The position numbers and the translations under genes were made by a program. This document shows positions 16,324 through 23,730 of a DNA stretch of 41,669 nucleotides, one piece after another (position 1 is the first letter of the stretch; every line of letters starts with the position of its first letter). This stretch comes from Caryophanales bacterium UBA5026 (GTDB lineage Bacteria; Bacillota_I; Bacilli_A; RF39; UBA660), in assembly GCA_002416285.1 (NCBI GenBank), contig DICM01000021.1:1-41669 (forward strand), given 5' to 3'. Under the pieces are notes generated by a model that was given only the letters and a program-made list of their open reading frames with translations, made no database searches and was not told the origin of the DNA.

Positions 16324-16352
16324 TTGCAAAAATGAAAAAAACAAGATATAAT
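16324..16352 (+). promoter_or_regulatory. Sigma-A promoter of rnjA
   Basis: TTGCAA (16324-16329) and TATAAT (16347-16352) with a 17-base spacer, about 40 bases ahead of the start codon and divergent from the prepilin promoter. Confidence 0.8.
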
Positions 16353-16393
16353 GATTGAGTTAGATTTCAAATCTTGTAAGAAAGGAGTTTTTA

Positions 16394-18067
16394 ATGAAAT
16401 TTTTTAACAACGAGGACACCAAGATTTTTGCTTTAGGTGGCCTAGGTGAAGTCGGTAAAAATATGTATTGTGTAATGCATAATAACGAACTAATTATAAC
16501 GGATGCGGGAGTCATTTTTCCTGAAGGAGATCTTATGGGGGTAGACTATGTCATTCCTGATTTTACATTCTTAAAGAAAAATGAAAATAAAATTAAAGCT
16601 TTATTTATCACACACGGACATGAGGATCATATTGGAGGAATACCATTTTTATTGCAAAGTGTTAATATTCCTGTCATATATGCACCCAACCAAGCGGTTG
16701 GATTGATTCGAAAAAAATTAGAAGATCGAAATATAAATTATAAAAATTTAGTTGTTTATGATGAAACAACGAAAGTTAAATATAAATATATTGAAGTTGA
16801 ATTTTTCAGAACAACACACTCTATTCCAGATTCACATGGTATTTGTATTACAACACCAAATGGCACTATTGTCACAACTGGTGACTTTAAATTTGATTTA
16901 ACACCAATTGGGCCAATGGCAAATATTCATAAGATGGCTTCTCTTGGAAAAAGAGGGGTAACATTACTTATGAGTGATAGTACAAATGCCTTAAATGAAG
17001 GTATGAGTGCGAGTGAATCAAAAGTTGATAACGCCTTATCCGAAATTTTTAAACGTGAAACAGGTCGTATCATTATTGCAACATTTTCTTCTAATATTTA
17101 CCGTTTAAAACATATCGTTGATACATGTAAGAGAAATGATCGAAAGATTGTTACCTTCGGACGTAGTATGGAAAACAATATAGAAATTTCTATTGAAGGT
17201 GGATATATTAAACATAAAGATATCTTTATTAGTCCAGAAGAAGCAAATCATCTCCCTCCAAGTAAAATCTGTATTCTATGTACAGGAAGTCAGGGAGAGC
17301 CACTTGCAGCATTAACTAGAATTGCCAATGGAAGTCATAAACAAATAAGATTACAACCAGATGATGTAGTAATTTTCTCATCGTCGACAATACCAGGAAA
17401 TGGATTAAGTGTTTCTAGAACAATTAATAAATTATATTTAAAAGGAGTTCGAGTTTACACAAACACTTCTCTAAGTGATATCCATACTTCTGGACATGGT
17501 AGTCAAGAAGAATTAAAATTAATGATTCGTCTAATGAAACCAAAATACTTTATGCCATTCCATGGTGAATATCGAATGTTGAAAGCACATGCAGATTTAG
17601 CAGTGTTATGTGACGTTCCAAAAGAAAATACTTTTGTATTAGGCAACGGAGAGGTTCTTTCTATGTATAAAGGTAATATTACAAAAGGTGGTTTAATACC
17701 ATCAGGTGATGTTTACGTTGACGGAAATAGAATCGGTGAAGTTGGCGCAGCGGTCATTAAAGACCGAAAGATTATGGCAAATGACGGTATTATTGTAGTA
17801 ATTGCTAACATTGATGTTAGCAATGGAAAACTACTTGGAAAAGTAAATATTACAACTCGCGGATTTGTTTTAGTAAATGAAAATGAAGAATTGCTACGCA
17901 ATCTTGAAACCATTAGCAAAAAAGCAATCTTGTCTAAATTAAATGATAAGATCAATTATGCTGATATAAAAAATGAAATCACAAATACAATTACGGCTTA
18001 CACCTATGAAAAAACAGGTAGAAAACCAATTATTCTACCCGTAATTATGGACATTAAGAAACCTTAA
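16394..18067 (+). CDS. rnjA: Ribonuclease J
   Basis: Metallo-beta-lactamase ribonuclease with endo- and 5'-to-3' exonuclease activity, central to mRNA turnover and rRNA maturation in Firmicutes. The 557-residue protein begins with the GGLGEVGKNMY segment typical of RNase J and has the zinc motif HGHEDH (74-79). The beta-CASP region carries further ligands (THSIPDSHG, TGDFKFD, SDSTNA) and GRSMENN, HTSGHGS and PFHGEYRM. Length and domain order are complete. AAAGGAG precedes the ATG. Closest by appearance to RNase J1. Single-gene transcript with its own promoter and terminator. Confidence 0.95.
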   Translation: MKFFNNEDTKIFALGGLGEVGKNMYCVMHNNELIITDAGVIFPEGDLMGVDYVIPDFTFLKKNENKIKALFITHGHEDHIGGIPFLLQSVNIPVIYAPNQAVGLIRKKLEDRNINYKNLVVYDETTKVKYKYIEVEFFRTTHSIPDSHGICITTPNGTIVTTGDFKFDLTPIGPMANIHKMASLGKRGVTLLMSDSTNALNEGMSASESKVDNALSEIFKRETGRIIIATFSSNIYRLKHIVDTCKRNDRKIVTFGRSMENNIEISIEGGYIKHKDIFISPEEANHLPPSKICILCTGSQGEPLAALTRIANGSHKQIRLQPDDVVIFSSSTIPGNGLSVSRTINKLYLKGVRVYTNTSLSDIHTSGHGSQEELKLMIRLMKPKYFMPFHGEYRMLKAHADLAVLCDVPKENTFVLGNGEVLSMYKGNITKGGLIPSGDVYVDGNRIGEVGAAVIKDRKIMANDGIIVVIANIDVSNGKLLGKVNITTRGFVLVNENEELLRNLETISKKAILSKLNDKINYADIKNEITNTITAYTYEKTGRKPIILPVIMDIKKP

Positions 18068-18078
18068 TGTCTTTTTTT
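18050..18078 (+). terminator. Intrinsic terminator of rnjA
   Basis: GACATTAAG-AAAC-CTTAATGTC (9 bp) followed by seven T. The TAA stop codon lies within the 3' arm. Confidence 0.88.
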
Positions 18079-19327
18079 ATAATATTTTTTCATATGGAAA
18101 AGATAAAACGACAGTAGTACCAATTCCCTCTTTTGAATAATAGCGCATTAGTCCTCCATGAGCTTTCATAATTTCAGACGATAGATAAACACCTAATCCA
18201 GTTCCATTCGCTTTTGTTGTAAAAAAAGGTTCTTTCATTCTTCTTAAATTTTCTTTTGAAATTCCACTTCCGTTATCCTCAATTGTCACACAGAGATAAT
18301 TCTTCTTGATAGAAGTTTTAATTTTGATTTCTCCTTTTTGATCTTCTGGAATAGCTTCAATACTATTTTTTATCATATTGATTAAAACTTGACTTAATCG
18401 ATTATAATCTGCCATGAAATACCATTCCTCATCAGCAATTTCTTCTTTGCATAAAACATCATTTTCCTTTAATAAAATATCGAAATTGCGCACAGTATCC
18501 TCTACTAATACATTAAAATCAACAATATCTTTTTCTATTTTAATTTTAGTAATTGATAGAAAATCCTGTAATAGAATTAATACTCTAGCGATTTCTTCTT
18601 TTAAAATAGGAACATATTTGCGACTATGTTCTACATTATTGACATCAAACATATCTAAATACCCTTTACATACCGCAATTGGATTTTTAATTTCATGCGT
18701 TATTTTAAAGAGAGAAGAGCGTATTTGTTTTTCCTCTTCAAAATCACGAATTGTCTGATGAAGCGCCATTATTTCTTCTGTTTTTAAAAAGAGATACCAA
18801 ATAAATTGAGTAATGACATAAAAACTAAAAAGGATGAAATAGGACATGATTAGCTGATTCCAATTATCAATTGGAAAAATATAAAATAAATAGTTAGTTA
18901 GACAAAAAAAGAAAATCTTTGTTAATATCAAACTATTAAAAAAGATACTTTCTTTCAAATACTCTCTTTTATAAAGGAACAGGAGAACAAGATACGCAAG
19001 GTATTCAATAATTAAAATCCAATAAGGTACAAACAATATTTGATGAAAATAAATAACGGAGCAAATGGATAAAAAGAAGATACTGATCATTCGTTTTTTC
19101 ATGTAAGCTACCATAAGTGGAATATTTAAAAGTAGACTTGGTAGAAAAGAATAATCGGTACTACCAAAACGAACAATAAAATAGAAAGATGTACAAAGTG
19201 CACAATCTAAAAATAAATTATTTTTATCACGGTCATAAACCTGATTATAAGTCTGATACATTAAACATAACAAAAGTGGAAATAAAATAAAAATGATATT
19301 GATTAATAAGGTCTCGAATAGACTCAT
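18077..19327 (-). CDS. Orphan membrane sensor histidine kinase
   Basis: A 416-residue kinase. The N-terminal half has six or so hydrophobic segments (about residues 1-180) with almost no extracytoplasmic loop, so it probably senses within the membrane. The catalytic half has the H box THEIKNPIAVCKGYLDM (His about residue 207), N box NMIKNSIEAI (about 317), DNGSGIS (about 350) and GTGLGVY (about 373). The H-box wording HEIKNPIAVCKGYL resembles sporulation kinases KinA/KinB (HEIRNPLTxIKGF). No response regulator is adjacent, also as for phosphorelay kinases. Start chosen at the ATG at 19327, after GAGGTGAGGG, rather than the upstream ATG at 19354. Confidence 0.88.
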   Translation of the reverse strand: MSLFETLLINIIFILFPLLLCLMYQTYNQVYDRDKNNLFLDCALCTSFYFIVRFGSTDYSFLPSLLLNIPLMVAYMKKRMISIFFLSICSVIYFHQILFVPYWILIIEYLAYLVLLFLYKREYLKESIFFNSLILTKIFFFCLTNYLFYIFPIDNWNQLIMSYFILFSFYVITQFIWYLFLKTEEIMALHQTIRDFEEEKQIRSSLFKITHEIKNPIAVCKGYLDMFDVNNVEHSRKYVPILKEEIARVLILLQDFLSITKIKIEKDIVDFNVLVEDTVRNFDILLKENDVLCKEEIADEEWYFMADYNRLSQVLINMIKNSIEAIPEDQKGEIKIKTSIKKNYLCVTIEDNGSGISKENLRRMKEPFFTTKANGTGLGVYLSSEIMKAHGGLMRYYSKEGIGTTVVLSFPYEKIL

Positions 19328-19383
19328 TTCCCTCACCTCGACATGATCATACAAAAATTGCGTGTCATATGTTGTCGAATTAT

Positions 19384-19409
19384 GAAAAAAAGTGACTTTT
19401 TGTCACTTT
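19384..19409 (-). terminator. Intrinsic terminator of the EIIB-like gene
   Basis: AAAGTGAC-AAAAA-GTCACTTT hairpin (8 bp) with a U run on the minus strand. The TGA stop codon of the gene is in the 5' arm. Confidence 0.82.
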
Positions 19410-19723
19410 AGGTCGTCTATTTGCCTTTTTAATTGTCTAGCATCATCACCAAAAATAATTTTAAGTTGATTATCAACTTCGACAATCCCTTGCGCACCCA
19501 TCTTCTGAATTCCATCTTTATTGACGATTGAAACATCATTTACTACGACAATAAATCTAGATTTATTGACTTCATAACTGATAATGTTTTTACGGCCTCC
19601 TAGATAAGATACTAATTTATTTGCTTCTAATTTGAAATCTTTTCTTTTTGATTTTGCAATTGCTAATGCAATAAGCACTAATACAACAATAATAATCAAA
19701 TACTGTAAGTATTCCACTTTCAT
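19403..19723 (-). CDS. Membrane-anchored PTS EIIB-like protein without the phosphorylation cysteine
   Basis: About 106 residues: one N-terminal transmembrane helix (YLQYLIIIVVLVLIALAIA), a basic stop, then a domain with the glucose-family EIIB pattern: YLGGRKNI, a beta strand, then MGAQGIVEV and IIFGDDA. In active EIIB domains the second strand carries a Cys (CxTRLR) that receives phosphate; here the aligned sequence is NKSRFIV, so the Cys is absent. It can hardly transfer phosphate and may act as a sensor or scaffold. No EIIA or EIIC is nearby. Start uncertain: ATG at 19723, ATG at 19729, or GTG at 19717, the last having GGTGA five bases upstream. It ends with TGA. Confidence 0.7.
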   Translation of the reverse strand: MKVEYLQYLIIIVVLVLIALAIAKSKRKDFKLEANKLVSYLGGRKNIISYEVNKSRFIVVVNDVSIVNKDGIQKMGAQGIVEVDNQLKIIFGDDARQLKRQIDDLK

Positions 19724-19797
19724 CACCATTATTATTATACTATAAAAATCGTCTCTTGAACAGTCCTTAAAATCTTTGTCGAAGAAATAGAGATTCC

Positions 19798-19826
19798 TTG
19801 TATCCAGCAATGTTTTGCGTTAAGAT
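19798..19826 (+). promoter_or_regulatory. Promoter of the rodA/ftsW-type gene
   Basis: TTGTAT (19798-19803) and TAAGAT (19821-19826) separated by 17 bases, 17 bases upstream of the start codon. Confidence 0.55.
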
Positions 19827-19843
19827 GAAACAAAGGTGATTAT

Positions 19844-20974
19844 ATGCGGAACATATCAAAATATAAAGTCGATCCATTTCTATTTATATCCGTACTTCTT
19901 TTAGCCATTATTAGTATAGTAACAATTTATAGTGCGCAAACAATTTTAGATGATAAAATGCAAGACCTAGCCATGAAACAATTTATTTGGTATTTATTAG
20001 GGTTTGGAATTGTTTATATTCTAATGTATATCGGTAACGACTTTATCTATAAACATGCTTGGAAATTATATTGGCTTGGCAATCTAGCTCTTCTTGGTCT
20101 ACTCTTTTTTGCTAAACCAATCAATGACGCAAGGTGCTGGTATTCTATTCCTAAAGTAGGTACTATTCAACCAAGCGAATTTATGAAAATTATTTTAATC
20201 TTAATACTTAGTAAAGTAATTCATGACTTCCATGAAAATCATGTTAACCCGACTGTGAAAGAAGAATTTTTTTTCTTGGTTAAAGTTGGAATTATTTTAA
20301 TTTTACCTAGTGCTTTAACATTCTTACAGCCTGATACAGGCGTTGTTTTTATCTATTTACTAATTGCGATTGTCATGCTTTTTATAGCTGGAATTCGTTA
20401 TCGTTGGTTTATCCTCTTATTTTCTATTTTTGGTATTGCAATAGGAATTGTTCTATTCTTCTATTTTATCAATCAGGAATATTTCATAAAATTATTTGGA
20501 ACTTCCTTTTTTTTAAGAGTAGATCGTTTACTGGATTGGTCAAATAAAAGTGGTTATCAATTAGTACATGGAAGTACAGCAATTGGTTCTGCTGGTCTAT
20601 GGGGTCATGGATTTAGAAATACTCCTCTTTATTTTCCTGAAGCACAGACAGATTTTATTTTTGCTGTTTTTGCCAGTAACTTTGGCCTAATTGGATCCTT
20701 TTTTCTATTATTACTTCTGGCTTTTTTTGATATAAAACTAATTTTAACGGCTCTTAAAACAGATTCCAATCAGAATCGCTATATGATTGCAGGAATCGTT
20801 GGAATGTTGATCTATCAGCAGGTACAAAATATCGGTATGACTTACGGTATTCTGCCAATTACTGGAATTACATTACCATTTATTAGCTATGGTGGTTCGA
20901 GTTTACTTAGTTATATGATAATCGTTGGAATTATTTTTAACATATCAAATGAATCCTTGCGTTACAAACATTAA
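19844..20974 (+). CDS. SEDS-family peptidoglycan polymerase (RodA/FtsW)
   Basis: A multi-pass membrane glycosyltransferase that polymerises lipid II, normally with a class B penicillin-binding protein. The 376-residue protein has about ten hydrophobic segments and the SEDS marks TIQPSEFMKI, LQPDTGV, TDFIFAVFA and the C-terminal PFISYGGSSLLSYM. The length fits RodA more than the longer FtsW proteins, and the absence of an extended tail agrees. One oddity is ASNFGLIG after TDFIFAVF, where most members have an acidic pair (EEFG/EELG). AAAGGTGAT precedes the ATG. It is not in an mre or div cluster. RodA-like is my preferred call; FtsW or SpoVE remain possible. Confidence 0.9.
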   Translation: MRNISKYKVDPFLFISVLLLAIISIVTIYSAQTILDDKMQDLAMKQFIWYLLGFGIVYILMYIGNDFIYKHAWKLYWLGNLALLGLLFFAKPINDARCWYSIPKVGTIQPSEFMKIILILILSKVIHDFHENHVNPTVKEEFFFLVKVGIILILPSALTFLQPDTGVVFIYLLIAIVMLFIAGIRYRWFILLFSIFGIAIGIVLFFYFINQEYFIKLFGTSFFLRVDRLLDWSNKSGYQLVHGSTAIGSAGLWGHGFRNTPLYFPEAQTDFIFAVFASNFGLIGSFFLLLLLAFFDIKLILTALKTDSNQNRYMIAGIVGMLIYQQVQNIGMTYGILPITGITLPFISYGGSSLLSYMIIVGIIFNISNESLRYKH

Positions 20975-20985
20975 TTCAGTATAAT
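20957..20985 (+). promoter_or_regulatory. Promoter of the metallophosphoesterase-mtnN operon
   Basis: TTGCGT (20957-20962) and TATAAT (20980-20985) with a 17-base spacer, 16 bases before the start codon. The -35 box lies inside the end of the preceding gene. Confidence 0.65.
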
Positions 20986-21001
20986 AGATACTGGTGAAAC
21001 T

Positions 21002-21826
21002 ATGAAGATAGCAGTGATAAGTGATATTCATTCCAATGGGATTATTTTAGAAAAAGCAATTAAAGATGCGAAAAGTAAGAAAGTCGATGATTTTTTCTTT
21101 TTGGGTGATATGATTACCGATGGGATTATGGATAATGAAGTTTTAGATATCGTAACAAAAACAAGTTCAAATGTTATTTTAGGAAATCGAGAAAACTATA
21201 TTATCAGTATTATTAAAAATGATGTTAAATTCGATGGCTTTAATAATACTAGACCACTTTTTCATACTAAAAATCACCTAACTGCAAAATCAATTAACAT
21301 CATTATGAATTTACCAAAACTCTTATTAATAGAAAAAGATAATATCAAATTTTTATTAATACATGGGGATAATCCCTCATTAAAATCAAATATGGATTAT
21401 GATAAATTAATAGAACAATATGATTTCGATGTATGCCTTTCTGGTCATACTCATCAAATAAAATCGATACTCTATCGGGGAAAACAATTTTTAAATCCCG
21501 GATCGATTGGATGTCCTATTGATAGTCCATTTTATTCTTATGGAATTTACGATACTGAAACTAAAACATTTACCATTCAAAAGTTATCTACTAAAATAGA
21601 TTATGAAAAGATTCAATCAAGTTATTTAAACAGTTCCTATTATGAGGAAAATCCTGAGTGGTGTAATTTAATTCTAGTGGGAATTAAATATGGAAAAGAT
21701 ATAAATGAGCAATTTGTAAGACGAATCAAAAATCAAATCAAAAACTTAAAGACTTATAGTGCTGATGAATACAATAGTATATGGGATGAAACTTATAAGC
21801 AAATAAAAGAGGAGTATAATATATGA
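21002..21826 (+). CDS. YfcE-like metallophosphoesterase
   Basis: A 274-residue calcineurin-like phosphoesterase. Metal-binding motifs in order: SDIHSNG (7-13), GDM (about 35), GNREN (about 60, the GNHD position with His replaced by Arg), IHGD (about 120), and GHTH (about 146). The NPGSIG segment is typical of YfcE/MJ0936-type enzymes, which hydrolyse phosphodiesters. About 80 residues at the C-terminus extend beyond the usual domain and are not recognised. The natural substrate is unknown. Its TGA overlaps the ATG of mtnN (ATGA), so both are co-translated. Confidence 0.88.
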   Translation: MKIAVISDIHSNGIILEKAIKDAKSKKVDDFFFLGDMITDGIMDNEVLDIVTKTSSNVILGNRENYIISIIKNDVKFDGFNNTRPLFHTKNHLTAKSINIIMNLPKLLLIEKDNIKFLLIHGDNPSLKSNMDYDKLIEQYDFDVCLSGHTHQIKSILYRGKQFLNPGSIGCPIDSPFYSYGIYDTETKTFTIQKLSTKIDYEKIQSSYLNSSYYEENPEWCNLILVGIKYGKDINEQFVRRIKNQIKNLKTYSADEYNSIWDETYKQIKEEYNI

Positions 21827-22470
21827 TAATTGGAATTATTGGAGCATTTGAAGCAGAGATCGAACAGTTCATAAAAATGTTTCATTTAAAAAAAATAGAT
21901 GATAAAGAAATTTATACAGGTACTTATGATAATAAAAATTTAATTGTTGCGAATAGTGGAATTGGAAAAGTAAACTCTGGAGCAATGACACAGTATTTAA
22001 TTGATCATTATCCTATAAATTATATGATTAATTCTGGGTGTGCAGGAAGTTTAAAAGAAGATATCAAACTACTTGATACCGTTATTTCTAGTACTGTTAC
22101 ATATCATGACTTTGAACCAGTACGTGTTATGGCCTTCTCTGTTCCAGATGAAGGCATGATAAAAGCGGATCAAAAGTTAATTGAGATTGCCGAACAGGCA
22201 ATGAAAAAGGAATCATATTATATAGCACCAATCTGTAGTGGAGACTGCTTTGTAACAGATTCTATTATGAGAGATAAAATTTATAGCAAAACAGGAGCAT
22301 ATGCGGTCGATATGGAAAGTGGAAGTATTGGACATATCTGTAGAAAAAATAATATTCCGTTTATTGCGATTCGCACTATTTCTGATTTTGCAGATGGAGC
22401 CGATGATTTTGAAATTGTTGCTGCTCATAAATCAAGTGAATTAGTAAAACGAATGATTGAGTTAATATAG
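21823..22470 (+). CDS. mtnN: 5'-methylthioadenosine/S-adenosylhomocysteine nucleosidase
   Basis: Cleaves adenine from MTA and SAH in the methionine salvage and activated-methyl cycles; the SAH branch also feeds autoinducer-2 synthesis when LuxS is present. The 215-residue protein starts IIGIIGAFEAEIE (catalytic Glu) and has NSGCAGSL, the YHDFEP segment, VDMESGSIGH (substrate-binding Met-Glu) and TISDFADG with the catalytic Asp. This is slightly shorter than the usual 230 residues but all key motifs are present. Translationally coupled to the metallophosphoesterase and ended by a strong terminator. Confidence 0.95.
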   Translation: MIIGIIGAFEAEIEQFIKMFHLKKIDDKEIYTGTYDNKNLIVANSGIGKVNSGAMTQYLIDHYPINYMINSGCAGSLKEDIKLLDTVISSTVTYHDFEPVRVMAFSVPDEGMIKADQKLIEIAEQAMKKESYYIAPICSGDCFVTDSIMRDKIYSKTGAYAVDMESGSIGHICRKNNIPFIAIRTISDFADGADDFEIVAAHKSSELVKRMIELI

Positions 22471-22500
22471 TATAAAAACCACAAATCTGTGGTTTTTATA
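22471..22500. terminator. Bidirectional terminator between mtnN and the small prepilin gene
   Basis: A perfect 13-bp stem with loop AATC: TATAAAAACCACA paired with TGTGGTTTTTATA. A and T runs inside the arms let it work in both directions. Confidence 0.82.
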
Positions 22501-22512
22501 TGTTATTCTTTT

Positions 22513-22884
22513 TTACTTACATCCATCAGAAGCGATGATTTCATACTCATATGTATTACCATTCACTGTAACTTTTACAATTTTATTAACATCTATTTCC
22601 TTACCAGTTTTAAAATCTTTAATAGGACTCTTTAAAAGACCATTATTAATTAATTTTTTTATAGTAATATCACAGTAAAAGCTACCTGAATTCATTGGAT
22701 AAGCTTTAGGTCTTTCGGTTACATAAATATCAGCCGCACTTTTAATTAGTTTTTCAGTTGTTTCACTCATTTTTCCCTTTTGTGACTGAATTTGATTACG
22801 TACAGCCGAAAACATTGTTAAAGAAAGCATTGCGATAATAATAATAACTGCAAGCATTTCAAGTAGTGTAAATCCTTTTTTCAT
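22513..22884 (-). CDS. Type IV prepilin-like (pseudopilin) protein
   Basis: A 123-residue protein with a very short leader MKKG then FTLLEMLAVIIIIAMLSLTM: cleavage after G4, Glu at +5, hydrophobic helix of about 20 residues. The rest is a small polar domain with two cysteines (YCDI and the C-terminal DGCK) that could form a disulfide closing a C-terminal loop, as in pilins. Size and sequence resemble ComGC-type major pseudopilins, though no com genes are present. The segment SAADIYVTERPKAYP resembles the KNVLDAADIYVSNDQK segment of the large prepilin-like protein at 13536, so the two may share one assembly system. It has its own promoter. Confidence 0.85.
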   Translation of the reverse strand: MKKGFTLLEMLAVIIIIAMLSLTMFSAVRNQIQSQKGKMSETTEKLIKSAADIYVTERPKAYPMNSGSFYCDITIKKLINNGLLKSPIKDFKTGKEIDVNKIVKVTVNGNTYEYEIIASDGCK

Positions 22885-22904
22885 AGCGCACCTACCTTAG
22901 AACA

Positions 22905-22933
22905 ATTATAACTTTTTTCAAAAAAAAAAGCAA
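22905..22933 (-). promoter_or_regulatory. Promoter of the small prepilin gene, overlapping the rpmF terminator
   Basis: TTGCTT (22933-22928) and TATAAT (22910-22905) with 17 bases between. The -35 box is part of the rpmF terminator hairpin and the spacer contains its U run. Confidence 0.7.
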
Positions 22934-22944
22934 TTATTCTGCTT
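22920..22944 (-). terminator. Intrinsic terminator of yceD-rpmF
   Basis: AAGCA-GAATAAT-TGCTT hairpin followed by a long U run on the minus strand; the rpmF TAA stop is in the loop. Confidence 0.65.
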
Positions 22945-23140
22945 CTTTTGTAATAACTTCTTTCCCTTTGTAAGTACCACATGCAGCACATACACGGTGA
23001 GGTCTTACTGTTGCCCCACATTTTGGACAAGTAGTTACACCGTTTTCAGAAATTTTATAATGAGTACGACGTTTTCTTCCACGTGTTTTACTAACTTTAC
23101 GGAATGGTACGGCGAATAATTGCAATTCTAGTTTCATCAT
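22934..23140 (-). CDS. rpmF: Ribosomal protein L32 with an N-terminal cleavable-leader-like extension
   Basis: Large-subunit protein bL32. The core AVPFRKVSKTRGRKRRTHYK and the zinc ribbon CPKC...CAAC are intact. Ordinary L32 begins Met-Ala-Val-Pro; here nine residues, MMKLELQLF, precede Ala-Val-Pro. That extension looks like the N-terminal leader of Firmicutes ribosomal protein L27 (MLKLNLQFF in Staphylococcus aureus), which the cysteine protease Prp removes before the Ala. Cleavage between F9 and A10 would leave exactly the mature L32 N-terminus. The start at 23140 is supported by GAGGTG five bases upstream, and there is no start codon at the Ala. A GTG at 23146 lies within the ribosome-binding region and is unlikely. 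Transcribed with yceD, as in most bacteria. Confidence 0.95.
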   Translation of the reverse strand: MMKLELQLFAVPFRKVSKTRGRKRRTHYKISENGVTTCPKCGATVRPHRVCAACGTYKGKEVITKEAE

Positions 23141-23156
23141 GTTCACACCTCTCTCC

Positions 23157-23645
23157 TTATCGAAATAAATCCTTTAATTGTTGAAGTGCCGGGTTTAAAT
23201 CTGCACTCTCTTCTTGATCCGTGATAACTCTCCAACCATCTCCAGATATTGTCTCTAAAGAGGCGTCTTCACTTACCACTCTCATGGGAATTTCCATTAG
23301 TATATTTTCCCATATAATCGGGAAAATATCAATAGTATTTTCACTTTTTATTGTAATTTCTTCAAAATCTTTTTTAAAATCTTCAATATCTCCATCAATA
23401 GTAAGTTCAAATGGATTTGAAACAGGTTTTAAAGTAATCGCACAAGGAAGTACCATTACTCCACTAACTGTTAAATGAAGTTCATAAGAATCTGCAGAAT
23501 TTATAAAAATACTACCTACAATTTGAACATCGTTTAATTCTAGAAGATCTGTACCAGTTAATTGATCATTCGAAAAAGTATAATTCATATCAACTGGAAT
23601 CTCATCTACAATTCCACTTTTTAGTTTTGTAATGTCAAATTTCAT
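23157..23645 (-). CDS. YceD/DUF177 family protein
   Basis: A 162-residue member of the DUF177/YceD family, encoded just upstream of rpmF in most bacteria and linked to 23S rRNA accumulation or ribosome assembly (YceD in E. coli, DUF177 in plants). The recognisable part is the middle: VSGVMVLPCAITLKPVSNPFELTI, where a conserved Cys sits before the beta strand, and the acidic C-terminus ending ADLNPALQQLKDLFR, the usual tail (NPLAxL). Only one of the family's two common cysteines is seen. Sixteen bases separate it from rpmF and it shares the promoter at 23669-23697. Confidence 0.88.
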   Translation of the reverse strand: MKFDITKLKSGIVDEIPVDMNYTFSNDQLTGTDLLELNDVQIVGSIFINSADSYELHLTVSGVMVLPCAITLKPVSNPFELTIDGDIEDFKKDFEEITIKSENTIDIFPIIWENILMEIPMRVVSEDASLETISGDGWRVITDQEESADLNPALQQLKDLFR

Positions 23646-23668
23646 AAATTGCCTCCTTAAGCAACCCT

Positions 23669-23697
23669 ATTCTATCATAAACTAGTATATTTTTCAA
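23669..23697 (-). promoter_or_regulatory. Promoter of the yceD-rpmF operon
   Basis: TTGAAA (23697-23692) and TAGAAT (23674-23669) with a 17-base spacer on the minus strand, in the 85-base gap shared with the divergent tmcAL gene. Confidence 0.7.
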
Positions 23698-23730
23698 TCA
23701 ATTTATGATAAGATTATGCTAGGTGGTAAC

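Noticed and set aside
16224..16393. A riboswitch between the prepilin-like gene and rnjA.
   Set aside because: The 170-base gap is filled by two divergent promoters and short leaders; no extended structure was seen.
18050..18078. The rnjA terminator hairpin as a terminator for the converging histidine kinase gene.
   Set aside because: On the minus strand the hairpin is preceded, not followed, by the A/T run needed, so it serves only the plus strand.
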